This document shows, piece by piece, positions 29,183-37,980 of a stretch of DNA of 52,447 nt (the first letter of the stretch is position 1; each line of letters begins with the position of its first letter). The notes beneath the pieces are model-generated. The model was not told where the DNA came from, did no database searches, and saw only the letters and a program-made list of their open reading frames with translations. The DNA lies in the NCBI GenBank assembly GCA_017546785.1, contig JAFYRW010000027.1, positions 1-52,447 of the forward strand, read 5' to 3'. The stretch is from Bacteroidaceae bacterium. GTDB taxonomy: Bacteria; Bacteroidota; Bacteroidia; Bacteroidales; Bacteroidaceae. The position numbers were made by a program, and so were the translations under genes.

Positions 29183-30403
29183 TTATTTTTTATCATCGAA
29201 ATTGAGAATGTGTCCCATTCTCTCTGCTTTGGTATGAAGGTATCTTGAATTAAAATCGTTAGGCTTTATTTCGCAACTTACAATTTCAACAATTTCCAGT
29301 CCATAGCTCTCCAATCCTATTCTTTTTACAGGGTTGTTTGTGATAAGACGCATCTTGTGCACTCCTATCTGACGAAGAATTTCGGCACCTACACCATAGT
29401 CTCTCTCGTCTGCCTTGAATCCTAAGCAAAGGTTGGCATCTACAGTATCCATTCCCTCCTCTTGCAATTTATAGGCTTTCATCTTGTTCATAAGGCCTAT
29501 TCCCCGTCCCTCTTGGTTAAGGTATACTATAACACCCTTCTCGTCATTCTCTATCAGCTGCATTGCTGTATGAAGCTGTGCACCGCAGTCGCAACGCTGT
29601 GAACCGAATATATCGCCAGTCATACACGATGAGTGTACTCTTACCAGAATAGGCTCGTCACTTTCCCATTCTCCCTTTATAAGTGCTATATGCTCCAATC
29701 CTGTAGATTTTTGCATAAAGGGGATAAGGCGGAAATGGCCATATTCAGTGGGCATATCAACCTCCTCGCCTCGTTCAACGAGAGATTCTTTCATCAAGCG
29801 GTATTTTATAAGATCTCTGATAGAGATAATCTTCATATCATATTTCTTAGAAATCTCAATGAGCTGAGGCATACGCGCCATTGTACCATCCTCGTTCATA
29901 ATCTCAATGAGAGCTGCACAAGGGTTCAATCCTGCCAAGCGTGCCATATCAATTCCTGCCTCGGTGTGTCCTGCACGACGCAATACTCCTTTATCCTGTG
30001 CATACAAGGGGTTTATATGTCCTGGACGAGCGAATGTCTCGGGAGTACTGTTGGGGTCGGCAAGAGCTCTTATGGTTGCTGCTCTATCCTCTGCCGATAC
30101 TCCTGTTGAGCAGCCCTCAATCTTATCGACGGTTACAGTAAAAGGTGTTCCCAAAAGACTGGTGTTTGTGCTCACCTGAGGGTCGAGCTGAAGCTCCTTA
30201 CAACGCGACAATGTGATAGGGGTACACAATACTCCTCTACCATTCTTGAGCATAAAATTAACCTTTTCGGGTGTTATCTTTTCGGCGGCTATAATAAAAT
30301 CTCCTTCATTTTCTCGGTCCTCGTCATCTACTACGATAACAAATTTTCCTTCACGAAAATCTTCAATAGCCTCTTCTATAGTATTTAGCTTAAAGTTTTC
30401 CAT
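29183..30403 (-). CDS. ribBA: Bifunctional DHBP synthase / GTP cyclohydrolase II
   Basis: RibBA makes both precursors of riboflavin: 3,4-dihydroxy-2-butanone-4-phosphate from ribulose-5-phosphate and the pyrimidine from GTP. In 406 residues the N-terminal RibB half (1-205) has [16 protein letters not shown] and [18 protein letters not shown] with [13 protein letters not shown]. The C-terminal RibA half has the zinc cysteines in [20 protein letters not shown] and the NQEGRGIGL motif. It lies 6 bp after the LptG-type gene, so there is no room for an FMN riboswitch. Flavin supply fits the flavoenzyme FrdA, but the operon link is probably just local. Confidence 0.97.
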   Translation of the reverse strand: MENFKLNTIEEAIEDFREGKFVIVVDDEDRENEGDFIIAAEKITPEKVNFMLKNGRGVLCTPITLSRCKELQLDPQVSTNTSLLGTPFTVTVDKIEGCSTGVSAEDRAATIRALADPNSTPETFARPGHINPLYAQDKGVLRRAGHTEAGIDMARLAGLNPCAALIEIMNEDGTMARMPQLIEISKKYDMKIISIRDLIKYRLMKESLVERGEEVDMPTEYGHFRLIPFMQKSTGLEHIALIKGEWESDEPILVRVHSSCMTGDIFGSQRCDCGAQLHTAMQLIENDEKGVIVYLNQEGRGIGLMNKMKAYKLQEEGMDTVDANLCLGFKADERDYGVGAEILRQIGVHKMRLITNNPVKRIGLESYGLEIVEIVSCEIKPNDFNSRYLHTKAERMGHILNFDDKK

Positions 30404-30409
30404 ATATTT

Positions 30410-32323
30410 TTATAATAAATTTTCTTTAATCATTATTTCCAATATAAGTCTCGATGTTCTTTCTACTTTTATAAGATCCTTCAAAAGACGGAACCTATAT
30501 ATCCACGAACGCAAATATATCATTATTCCTACAGGAAACAAAATGAGAGATAAAATATTAAGCCAATGTTTTTTTAATGGCGAATATATTCCATCGGCCG
30601 CCATTATGGGAAATGCGTTCAGTGAGCCTATTATTTTTTTGTTTCTACTGTTTCCTAACTCCTCTACAACACTCTCCAGTTGCTCCGAAAGCTCCTTTGC
30701 TCTATTCTCATTGTATTTGCTAAAGAATACGCTTTTTATTGTAGGACAATGCTTTAGATTGCTGTTATCTTTTATTTTTACTGCTTTATCCAATATGTTG
30801 TCAAGAATATCGGCATCTTTTCTATAATCGGGGTCATCTATTACAACCTCTTTTAGTGTGACGTGTCGTTCCTCTCTTATTCCAAATAATTTTCTAAAGA
30901 ATGCTTTGTAGGCATCGGTATTCATTATTGTCGAATCGCGGTTCGACTGAAGTGTGAGAACAATTCCTATAGGAGCAAGAATCATTGTGCTTAACCAGCT
31001 TCCTACCCACACATACCATTCACCCTCACGTGCCATTTTATATCCCGATGTATTGAATACATAATAGAGCACGAATGTAGCAACAGATATAAGCACAGGA
31101 TATCCCAATCCTCCTTTACGCACAATAGCACCCATAGGAGCACCGATAAAGAAGAATATTATGCAGGCAAGCGCAAGAATAATCTTATCCCACCACATAA
31201 GTTTGTGGTTGTTAAGGTCCTTGTCGAGTGAGCGCATTATATTTTTCTTTATCTCAAAGTCTGTTTTTATCTGCTGTACTTTGTTAAGCTCGCTCTTTAT
31301 CCAACGTTGTTTGTCGCTTTTCGATGCACTTTTGAATATGCTGTCAATGTTTATTGTGTATAGCTTATCCTTGTCAATGTGCATACTGTCCTCTTTTGTA
31401 AACACAGGCTTAAGAGGGTAGGCGCTTTTCATTACAGCCTTCCAGTTACTTCGCCCTACGCTGTCGTTATATTGTACAAGAGAGTCTATCGAGTGGCTCA
31501 ATTGCCCCATATTTTTGCTTGCAGCCTGTGAATTCAGGAACGATGCATCCTGCATATTGAATCCACCGTCAAAATCGACGGCAATAACTTTCTTAGTATA
31601 TGTTTCGCGTCTGTATGGGTGATTCTGCCTTCTTATATCTTCGGTTTTAAGATTCTCGAAAAGCTCTCCACTCATAAGAGTAATCATCATATATTTATGA
31701 TCGTCAGTGGTATCAATTCTTCCAGAATCGGCAATGAGTATCCTGGTATTTTCGAATCCAGCCGATAGGTCATAAATCATTACATTGTAGAGCATTCCTG
31801 TCTCCTTGTTTTTCTTTTTTACAAAGAGATTGTAACCCTCTATCTGGTCGTAGAATGCACCCTCGGGAATCTCTACTTCAGGCGACGTTTGTTTGATGGA
31901 GTAGAGCACAGTATACAATTTTACCTGTGCCTTTGGAGCAATGTTATTCTGAAAATAGAACGAGAATCCTGCAAGAATGATACATTCAAACACCAATGGA
32001 ACCATAATTCTTACAAGAGGTATTCCTGCAGCCTTCATTGCAAGAAGTTCCAATCGCTCTCCAAAATTTCCGAATGTCATAAGTGCAGCAAGAAGTATTG
32101 CCAAAGGAAGAGCTTGTCCTACAAGCATCAGAGACGATAAATAAAAGAACTGTGCAAGAACCTCAAAGTCGAGACCTTTTCCAACAAGCTCATCTACCCA
32201 CCTCCACAAGAACTGCATTATGAAAATGAAAAGGCAGATAAAAAAAGTACCCAATAAGAGTTGAGTGAAACTCTTTATTATAAAAATATCTAATTTTTTT
32301 ATATTAAAATCGGGTATTCTCAT
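30410..32323 (-). CDS. LptF/LptG-family permease (YjgP/YjgQ)
   Basis: This is an inner-membrane part of the Lpt machine that pulls lipopolysaccharide from the inner membrane toward the outer membrane. The start is set at the ATG at 32323 (637 residues), preceded by TTAAGG on the minus strand. An in-frame ATG at 32389 would add 22 residues that do not look like the family. Helices follow a common LptF/G plan: about three N-terminal ones (LLLGTFFICLFIFIMQFLW first), a long periplasmic beta-rich region with DSGRIDTTDDHKYMMITLMSG, and three C-terminal ones (KIILALACIIFFFIGAPMGAIVRKGG). A hydrophilic stretch of about 120 residues and a last hydrophobic pair follow, making it longer than the E. coli proteins. 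Confidence 0.9.
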   Translation of the reverse strand: MRIPDFNIKKLDIFIIKSFTQLLLGTFFICLFIFIMQFLWRWVDELVGKGLDFEVLAQFFYLSSLMLVGQALPLAILLAALMTFGNFGERLELLAMKAAGIPLVRIMVPLVFECIILAGFSFYFQNNIAPKAQVKLYTVLYSIKQTSPEVEIPEGAFYDQIEGYNLFVKKKNKETGMLYNVMIYDLSAGFENTRILIADSGRIDTTDDHKYMMITLMSGELFENLKTEDIRRQNHPYRRETYTKKVIAVDFDGGFNMQDASFLNSQAASKNMGQLSHSIDSLVQYNDSVGRSNWKAVMKSAYPLKPVFTKEDSMHIDKDKLYTINIDSIFKSASKSDKQRWIKSELNKVQQIKTDFEIKKNIMRSLDKDLNNHKLMWWDKIILALACIIFFFIGAPMGAIVRKGGLGYPVLISVATFVLYYVFNTSGYKMAREGEWYVWVGSWLSTMILAPIGIVLTLQSNRDSTIMNTDAYKAFFRKLFGIREERHVTLKEVVIDDPDYRKDADILDNILDKAVKIKDNSNLKHCPTIKSVFFSKYNENRAKELSEQLESVVEELGNSRNKKIIGSLNAFPIMAADGIYSPLKKHWLNILSLILFPVGIMIYLRSWIYRFRLLKDLIKVERTSRLILEIMIKENLL

Positions 32324-32392
32324 AGATACCTTAAGTACCTTTTTGTTAAAAATAAGTTTTATGGCAACAAATGTTGTCCAACTTTTCATAAA

Positions 32393-32434
32393 GCCCGAAA
32401 AGGTATAAGCCGGTGAGTAAAAATCTCAGCGGGC
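32393..32434 (-). promoter_or_regulatory. Hairpin in the lptG leader
   Basis: On the minus strand an outer stem GCCCG / CGGGC (32434-32430 with 32397-32393) encloses an inner TGAG / CTCA stem. It lies between the -7 box and the start codon. The GC content stands out from the AT-rich surroundings. It holds CTGAGA but none of the other conserved parts of a TPP riboswitch. It may shape mRNA stability or translation; function is unknown. Confidence 0.4.
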
Positions 32435-32461
32435 GTATACTAATTTCGCAATAGCTATTTG

Positions 32462-32469
32462 CAAAGATA
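32462..32469 (-). promoter_or_regulatory. Probable -7 element for the lptG-ribBA-aspC operon
   Basis: TATCTTTG on the minus strand is a full match to TAnnTTTG. No clear -33 element is seen. The leader to the chosen start would be about 130 nt and include the hairpin at 32393-32434. Confidence 0.5.
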
Positions 32470-32539
32470 GTGCAAAATACCTTATTATAAGAAATTATAT
32501 ATAATAATTAAAATAAGAAAAGAGTTGTTTTTTCTCTTT

Positions 32540-32920
32540 TTACATTCCCGATTGACGTTTAAGATGTTCAATTTGTGAGTCCCATAAATCTTTTTGGTCG
32601 TCAATTTCGTCTGGAGAGGCAAAATCGATAATCTCCAATGTGTGTTCTCTTGTCATTTCGTTGAACAATATTCTCATCTCAAAGAAAGTGTTAGGCTCCT
32701 CGTCGTCCCATCTTAGCCTTACATATACACCGTTGCGCTGGGCAATAAGTGTTGCTGTTCGGCATTCTACCTTTCCCCAGTAGAATTTGAAATTCTTTCC
32801 ATCAACCTTAATATTATCGGCAAACCAACCGGATAATCCCGATTCTGTAGCGATATATTTCCATATCATAGCTGCGCTACCTTTCAATGGATATTCAATG
32901 TGGATTTTTTCTTTATTCAT
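32540..32920 (-). CDS. START-like (SRPBCC fold) domain protein
   Basis: The 126-residue small soluble protein resembles the Bacteroidota START-like family (helix-grip, AHSA1-related). It opens KIHIEYPLKGSAAMIWKYIATESGLSGWFAD, where the ESGLSGWFAD segment is the usual family hallmark. The rest is alternating beta strands (VDGKNFKFYWGK, ATLIAQR) and a long C-terminal helix. Such folds bind hydrophobic ligands or chaperone partners, but no ligand is known here. It stands alone, with a gap of 150 bp to lptG and about 290 bp to the tRNA. Confidence 0.8.
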   Translation of the reverse strand: MNKEKIHIEYPLKGSAAMIWKYIATESGLSGWFADNIKVDGKNFKFYWGKVECRTATLIAQRNGVYVRLRWDDEEPNTFFEMRILFNEMTREHTLEIIDFASPDEIDDQKDLWDSQIEHLKRQSGM

Positions 32921-33165
32921 TTTCTACAATTTTTTAGAGAATAGAGTTTCAGTCGCAATTTAAAAATAAAAATTTATAAAATCAATTTTTATATGCATTT
33001 TTATTGTTGATATTAAACATATTGGCATCATAAAAATTATGATGCTTTAATATAAAAACAACATTTGAATACATTTTGTTATATTTTGTATAGCCTGTTT
33101 TTATGCTGTTTTTGCACTATTTTTTCACATAATTCAATTTTTTCTTTCAAAAGAAATGGTAAAAA

Positions 33166-33197
33166 TTTGTTGTTTTAAAAATCTTGACGTATATTTG
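33166..33197 (+). promoter_or_regulatory. Promoter of the tRNA gene
   Basis: TTTG (33166-33169), a 20-bp gap and TATATTTG (33190-33197) form one of the best matches to the Bacteroidales consensus in the window. The tRNA begins 18 bp after it. The remaining gap on the left (32921-33165) is AT-rich with nothing I can name. Confidence 0.75.
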
Positions 33198-33214
33198 CAC
33201 CGCAAAACTGCTAT

Positions 33215-33288
33215 GGCGAGATAGCTCAGCTGGTTAGAGCGTCGGATTCATAATCCGGAGGTCGTGGGATCGTGACCCACTCTCGCTA
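33215..33288 (+). tRNA. tRNA with CAT anticodon (elongator Met, possibly Ile2)
   Basis: The cloverleaf folds by eye. The acceptor is GGCGAGA (33215-33221) with TCTCGCT (33281-33287), with a G-U closing pair. T8 A9 follow, then D-stem GCTC/GAGC with loop AGCTGGTTA. The anticodon stem TCGGA/TCCGG has loop TTCATAA, so the anticodon is CAT. T-stem is GTGGG/CCCAC, the discriminator is A, and CCA is not encoded. It lacks the C-A mismatch and the three G-C pairs of initiator tRNA, so it is elongator Met or the Ile tRNA whose C34 becomes lysidine. The T-loop reads ATCGTGA rather than TTCRANN, which is unusual. Confidence 0.92.
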
Positions 33289-33325
33289 CAAAAGAACACA
33301 GATAAAATCTGTGTTCTTTTGTTTT
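33288..33325 (+). terminator. tRNA gene terminator
   Basis: A perfect 16-bp stem (33288-33303 with 33307-33322; ACAAAAGAACACAGAT) with a 3-nt loop is followed by T residues. It starts at the discriminator base of the tRNA, so 3' processing has to occur next to the hairpin. Confidence 0.9.
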
Positions 33326-33361
33326 TATATAATATTGCCAATGGATTATTATGGATAAAAA

Positions 33362-33395
33362 AATAAAGAGAGCAATTTAAATTGCTCTCTTTATT
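33362..33395 (-). terminator. Terminator of the M60 peptidase gene
   Basis: The palindrome AATAAAGAGAGCAATT and its complement, with two central bases, lies 22 bp beyond the stop codon on the minus strand. T-rich sequence is on the exit side. Confidence 0.85.
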
Positions 33396-33416
33396 GTATG
33401 ACTATTCTGTCAGGAA

Positions 33417-36400
33417 TTACTTAACAAGAATCTTCTCGCCGTTGATAATGTATAATCCAGGCTCTGTAATCTCGCTAATCTTGCGTCCCATCATATCAAA
33501 GATTCCTTTAACAACATCGTTGTTGCTTACAACCTCCTGAATTCCGGTTGCAATCTCCTGAGGAACAAGCTCAATAGTCCAGTGTCTGCAGTTAGACTCG
33601 TCACCGGTAGCCTTGATGTATGAGTTTGCACCCTCACGGTAGATGTATCCGTCGTTTACAGCAATCTTGAATCCGTATTTGTCGGGAACGAGTGTCAATG
33701 TAAATGTAGAAGCATCTTCCTTGCCGTCAGCTTTTACGTTACCGCCGTCCCACATACTCTGACCATAAATCTCCTTACCGGTCTTTGCACTCTTAATGGT
33801 GTACTCACCATCTTTTCCTGTGGGATAGAATGCCCAGTAGAAGCAACTGTTGCCCTCGTCTCCATCGAGGCTCTGTAGCTTGACTGCGTTCTTTGTCGAA
33901 GAGTTTGTACCCTTTGTATCAACTGCGCAGTAGAGCTCGTCCTCGAGGCTCTTGATGAAGTACCATACGGGATTCTCATCGGTGCTTGCCTCGGGAAGGT
34001 CGGGAATAATGACATATTTGCCTTCGAGATTGCTTAGAGCCTTCTCAACGGGTGCAATGCAGAGATAAAGGTCGAATGTGTTATCTTTATCCTCCTTTGC
34101 TTTGTTCTTTGCAGCTACCAATGCTTTTATAGCATCGAAAAGGATATTCTCCTCTACCAAAGGTACTATACCCTCGTTGAGCTTCAGAGACTCGCTGTTC
34201 TCATTCTCAACCAATTTTGCGATGAGGCTCTCGGTATTCTTGATAAGCTTCTCAAGGTAAGCCTTCTCAGTAGCTGTAGCATTGTCCTCTATTACTGTCA
34301 ATTTCCACAAAGAACCCAATACCTCGTTTTTACCACCCTGAACAAGAGCGCCGTTGAGGTTGATACTTACCTCATTCTGCTGAAGGTCGAACACACCCTT
34401 TGTATTGCGTACGGGAGTGAATATACCGGCAAGCAATTTTTCACTTGTTGTAATAACCTGTGAACCGCTTGATATTGTAGAGATATACTGACCATCCTTG
34501 TTTCTAATGTAAAACTCATTGTCGCCTTTGGCCTTAATGAACTCCCACTGCTTGCTGCTGCTTGTAAGGGGAGTAGCTGTAGCGCTTGTTGCCTTCAGAG
34601 CGTTGTCTACAATGGTGATAGCCAAACCAGTTGTCATATAGCTCTCAATTGTGTAGTAGTTCTTCTCTTTGATAGGAATCCATTTCATTTCACTATCCTC
34701 AGAGAGAGCCAATCTCTGCTCCTTAAGAGCCAATGTAGCCTCTACATATTTTGCAGCCTCCTTGTTCTTCTGAACAGCAACTGCATTGTCGTATGCAGCC
34801 TTAAAATCTACAGTAGCCTCAGCGTAGAAACAACCGGTGTTGCTTGTCGATTTTGCAATGGCATTGTAGTAATCTACAGAAATGCTTATCTCGTCTTTAA
34901 GAGCAGCCAATTTCTCAGCGTCGGTACCTACCTCCAATGCCGAAGGCAATTCAGCCTTCTCGCCGTTAGCCTGAATAGCGTACACCTTAATATCCTTCTC
35001 TGAATATTTAGTGGGGATTGTTGTCTTGTAGAAGTCAGAGAATGCAATGAGCTCGTCGTTTGAATATATCATAAATCCAAGAGCACCCTTAGCAGCATCA
35101 CTCTGTTTCTTTACTTCGATGTTTGTCTTGCTGCTACGGCTGTAGTAGTAACCCTCGGCTTTTACACTCTTGTTGATAGCTGTTACATAAAGACCAATCT
35201 CGGCATTTTTCTTCTGAGGAGTCTGATTATCCCAATAGCTACGCTGTGTTTTACCATCGTGACTGTAGGTAGGAGTAGCTACACAGTCATTAACGAATAG
35301 AGGAGCAAAGTTCTCTTTATATCCCATAGCCTTAACCTCGGCAATAGCATTGTCAATCTCCTCCTGTGTCTGAGTATAGAAACTGTTAGAGTAGTCTCCT
35401 CTCAGTCTCTGGTTCATTACAGTAAAGAATCCGTGTGCGCGGAAGAATTCTGTCAAATCCTCACCGGCAGCCTGACAAGCAAGCTTGTAGAACAAGAGAA
35501 TAGATGCCTTACCCGATGTATGAGAAATATTTGATGTCTTACCCTCATCGTCAGTGTGGGGAAGGCTTCCGAGTGCATTGTTGCTCAAAGGTTTCTGACG
35601 CAACAATTCGAACAATATAGGATAGAAGTCGGTCTTGTGTCCGCAACGGTGGTAGTATAGCCACAGTTTGTAGTACATCTGTGTTTGTGTCCAAAGGTTC
35701 TGAGACTCACTGTTAATGTGGTGGTGGAACAAGTAGTTCTCTCCAGCCTGATACAGTGTATTTACGTTACCCAATTTTCCTTCGTCACCATTTACGCGCG
35801 ATGTACCAAGGCCCATATACCACACTGCAATATTTGAGAAGAGGTTGTTGGTAACCTCGGTGAGTCCATTAACGGTAAGAGGACCCTGATGCTGGTGACC
35901 AATCTCGTGTCCGGGGCCCCAGGTAGAACCAGCGTTTACTGCAATCTCACCAATGATGCTACCCATTGTGTTGTGGTGATAGTTACAGTTTCTCCAACCT
36001 CCCGACATATATCCGCTGAAGTTACCGTATGCGAGTCCGTGGTGGTTAAAGTACTCACTGTAGTCCTTACCCTTCTGTGTCTCGTACATTGCCTCGCTAT
36101 AGTTGTATATTTCTCCGGCATTCTTCCAATTTTCGTCGTAGCGGGGGTAGAGGGCATTCAAAGAGTCCATTGCAGCCTTGCTCAACAATCCCATTGTTGC
36201 AAGCTCTGAGAAGTGAATTCTGTCCCAAGCCTCAAGCATTGTGTTGATTTTCTGGTTCGCGGGAGTGTTTGCAGGAACTTGAATGTTGTTGGGAAGGTAA
36301 TAAGACATACCTTTTTCGATATATGTTTTTCCATCCTCCTCGTACTGAGTATCATTCAAACAGAAGTGAAGAATCTGTCCTTTACCAAGAATTGTAATAT

Positions 36401-37631
36401 TCTCGAGGTTAGCACGCTCCTCGTAGTATTGCCAATCCTCATCGTTGTCGGGCTCACCCCACAAATAGTCACCTACAGCATTGTAGTAACTGTTGATGTT
36501 ACCTCCCTCAATATGTACCTTAAGGTCGGCAAAATCGGACAATTTATTGGGGAACGACTTTGTCGAAGAGTTGTATGTGTGTACAACGTAGTTCAAATAC
36601 AAGGCATTGCCGTTACCGCTGAAGGGAACAACGTTCAATCCCTCGTATAATCTTGTACCACTGTTATAGTCGCCGGGAGTACCGTGTCCTACAACATTGT
36701 TTACCCATAGCTCGGAACCACTCTTAATCTCTCCCTCAACCATAATGTAGACGTGCTGACGAGAGTTTCCGAAGATACCGGTGGGGTTATCCATATTGAT
36801 ATGCGCATTTATACCCAAATGCGATGTAATTTCTCCTGCAATACTGTAAGGCTCGATAGACTGTACACGGAACTTCTTAGCCTGCTCGCTGCTCCATCCT
36901 TGCTTTTTGCTGTTAAAGTTATTTTCTGACCAGTCGCCTGAGTATACCTTCTTAACCATATTCTGAAGCTCGGCGGGGAGTTTCTTGTAATCCGCGTCAG
37001 CCTCAATCTCGGAAATACCGGCAAATTGTTTCTTGAGTGTTGTGCAAGATTTGTCGCTGAAGAGATTGTTCAAGGCACTCTTGCACTGATTGATATAAGT
37101 GTCGGTTATCTTCTCGACAAATTCATTCAATTCGTCCCAATTCTTCTGAATATCTTCGGCATTGAGAGTAATCTCCTCGTGAGACCACAATGTAGCATTG
37201 GCGCTGGGAGTCCAACCAACGATTCGTCCTCCCTGGCTGGTAGCATAGTGCATACACTGCATATCTCTGCTGGTACTATTGTTCAAAGTGAAATAATCAC
37301 CATCCTCTATGTAGTAGAGATTGGTACTTTCGGCCGCTGTGTTCTTGAATGTCCAGCCCTGGCTTGTTGTGTTCCACTGCAGATACAATCCGTTACCCAA
37401 ACTACGGAACGCCCAAGCATTCTTGTTTTTGGGGTGTGTCTCTGCTAACCAAAATTGATTCCAATCATTCATATCGGCAGCTTTACCATATACGTCGCTG
37501 AACGATGTAGCGGTCAGTGCGATATTATTATCGGCTTTATTCTTAAAGCGATAAATTTTACCATTCTGCAACTGTGCAGCAACGGGTACTATCAAGCAGA
37601 TGGTAAGTAGAGTTAGTAATAGTTTTTTCAT
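33417..37631 (-). CDS. Secreted M60-family (enhancin-type) metallopeptidase with ricin-like modules
   Basis: The 1404-residue exported protein probably cuts mucin-type O-glycoproteins. Residues 1-19 are a signal peptide. Residues 20-150 form a ricin-like beta-trefoil segment (NGKIYRFKNKADNNIAL). The M60 catalytic region is in the middle: the gluzincin motif HEIGH starts at residue 575, and the third zinc ligand is probably E592 in NGLTEVTNN. Two more ricin-like segments lie near 990-1085 (YYTIESYMTTGLAI) and 1220-1360 (VWYFIKSLEDELYCAV). The last 40 residues (FDMMGRKISE, PGLYIINGEKILVK) resemble a shortened type IX sorting signal. All catalytic residues are kept. The gene is alone on its strand, with its own promoter and terminator. 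Confidence 0.88.
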   Translation of the reverse strand: MKKLLLTLLTICLIVPVAAQLQNGKIYRFKNKADNNIALTATSFSDVYGKAADMNDWNQFWLAETHPKNKNAWAFRSLGNGLYLQWNTTSQGWTFKNTAAESTNLYYIEDGDYFTLNNSTSRDMQCMHYATSQGGRIVGWTPSANATLWSHEEITLNAEDIQKNWDELNEFVEKITDTYINQCKSALNNLFSDKSCTTLKKQFAGISEIEADADYKKLPAELQNMVKKVYSGDWSENNFNSKKQGWSSEQAKKFRVQSIEPYSIAGEITSHLGINAHINMDNPTGIFGNSRQHVYIMVEGEIKSGSELWVNNVVGHGTPGDYNSGTRLYEGLNVVPFSGNGNALYLNYVVHTYNSSTKSFPNKLSDFADLKVHIEGGNINSYYNAVGDYLWGEPDNDEDWQYYEERANLENITILGKGQILHFCLNDTQYEEDGKTYIEKGMSYYLPNNIQVPANTPANQKINTMLEAWDRIHFSELATMGLLSKAAMDSLNALYPRYDENWKNAGEIYNYSEAMYETQKGKDYSEYFNHHGLAYGNFSGYMSGGWRNCNYHHNTMGSIIGEIAVNAGSTWGPGHEIGHQHQGPLTVNGLTEVTNNLFSNIAVWYMGLGTSRVNGDEGKLGNVNTLYQAGENYLFHHHINSESQNLWTQTQMYYKLWLYYHRCGHKTDFYPILFELLRQKPLSNNALGSLPHTDDEGKTSNISHTSGKASILLFYKLACQAAGEDLTEFFRAHGFFTVMNQRLRGDYSNSFYTQTQEEIDNAIAEVKAMGYKENFAPLFVNDCVATPTYSHDGKTQRSYWDNQTPQKKNAEIGLYVTAINKSVKAEGYYYSRSSKTNIEVKKQSDAAKGALGFMIYSNDELIAFSDFYKTTIPTKYSEKDIKVYAIQANGEKAELPSALEVGTDAEKLAALKDEISISVDYYNAIAKSTSNTGCFYAEATVDFKAAYDNAVAVQKNKEAAKYVEATLALKEQRLALSEDSEMKWIPIKEKNYYTIESYMTTGLAITIVDNALKATSATATPLTSSSKQWEFIKAKGDNEFYIRNKDGQYISTISSGSQVITTSEKLLAGIFTPVRNTKGVFDLQQNEVSINLNGALVQGGKNEVLGSLWKLTVIEDNATATEKAYLEKLIKNTESLIAKLVENENSESLKLNEGIVPLVEENILFDAIKALVAAKNKAKEDKDNTFDLYLCIAPVEKALSNLEGKYVIIPDLPEASTDENPVWYFIKSLEDELYCAVDTKGTNSSTKNAVKLQSLDGDEGNSCFYWAFYPTGKDGEYTIKSAKTGKEIYGQSMWDGGNVKADGKEDASTFTLTLVPDKYGFKIAVNDGYIYREGANSYIKATGDESNCRHWTIELVPQEIATGIQEVVSNNDVVKGIFDMMGRKISEITEPGLYIINGEKILVK

Positions 37632-37695
37632 TTTAGTTATAGTTTAAAGTTATTTAATTTGCTATGAAGTTTTTATTTAAAGACACTAAAGCAAG

Positions 37696-37703
37696 CAAAT
37701 GTA
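37696..37703 (-). promoter_or_regulatory. Probable -7 element for the M60 peptidase gene
   Basis: TACATTTG on the minus strand matches TAnnTTTG and gives a leader of about 57 nt. The expected -33 position is only A/T-rich. No operator is visible. Confidence 0.5.
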
Positions 37704-37810
37704 ACGATTTAAATAATAATATTTATTATTTCGGCTAAAAAATATATATAATTAACAAAAGTTTATATAAATAGCGTTTATATAATATCTGTTTGTTGTA
37801 TTTGGTAGCG

Positions 37811-37912
37811 TTAGTGCAAAAAGTATTTAATGGCAACTATAACTAGAATAAGTAGAACGAAGATTAAAATGCCGTAACGGATATTTTTTGGAAAATAGAA
37901 ATAATTTTTCAT
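37811..37912 (-). CDS. Possible 33-residue single-helix membrane protein
   Basis: An ATG-to-TAA frame of 33 codons is preceded by a weak GAG. The peptide has a polar aromatic N-terminus (MKNYFYFPKNIRYG), then a helix of about 16 hydrophobic residues (ILIFVLLILVIVAIKY), and ends FLH. A positively charged N-side followed by an uninterrupted hydrophobic run looks like a real small membrane protein, not chance. It lies between the M60 gene and the vanZ-like gene. No function or family is recognised. No promoter of its own was found. Confidence 0.45.
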   Translation of the reverse strand: MKNYFYFPKNIRYGILIFVLLILVIVAIKYFLH

Positions 37913-37931
37913 ATCTCAATTGTTCAATATG

Positions 37932-37962
37932 TTGTTCTCTAATAGGAAATAATATATTTTTG
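37932..37962 (+). promoter_or_regulatory. Promoter of the VanZ-like gene
   Basis: TTG (37932-37934), a 20-bp gap and TATTTTTG (37955-37962) match the Bacteroidales promoter pattern. The ATG is 18 bp further, so the leader is very short. Confidence 0.6.
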
Positions 37963-37980
37963 TTGTGTAAATATTGAATT

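Larger units (their letters stand above)
37632..37980. other. Divergent region M60 peptidase / VanZ-like gene
   Basis: This 349-bp AT-rich gap holds a promoter for each flanking gene and a 33-codon ORF (37811-37912, minus), listed separately. Nothing else is evident between 37704 and 37810. Confidence 0.6.

Noticed and set aside
30404-30409. FMN riboswitch before ribBA
   Set aside because: Only 6 bp separate ribBA from the preceding gene, and no RFN element is seen upstream of lptG.
32390-32440. TPP (THI-box) riboswitch because of CTGAGA in the lptG leader
   Set aside because: The other conserved THI-box parts (GAACCTGATCTGG-like region and AGGGA) are missing, and the downstream genes are not thiamine genes.
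33214-33330. tRNA gene as an integration site for a mobile element
   Set aside because: No integrase gene and no direct repeat of the tRNA 3' end were found nearby.
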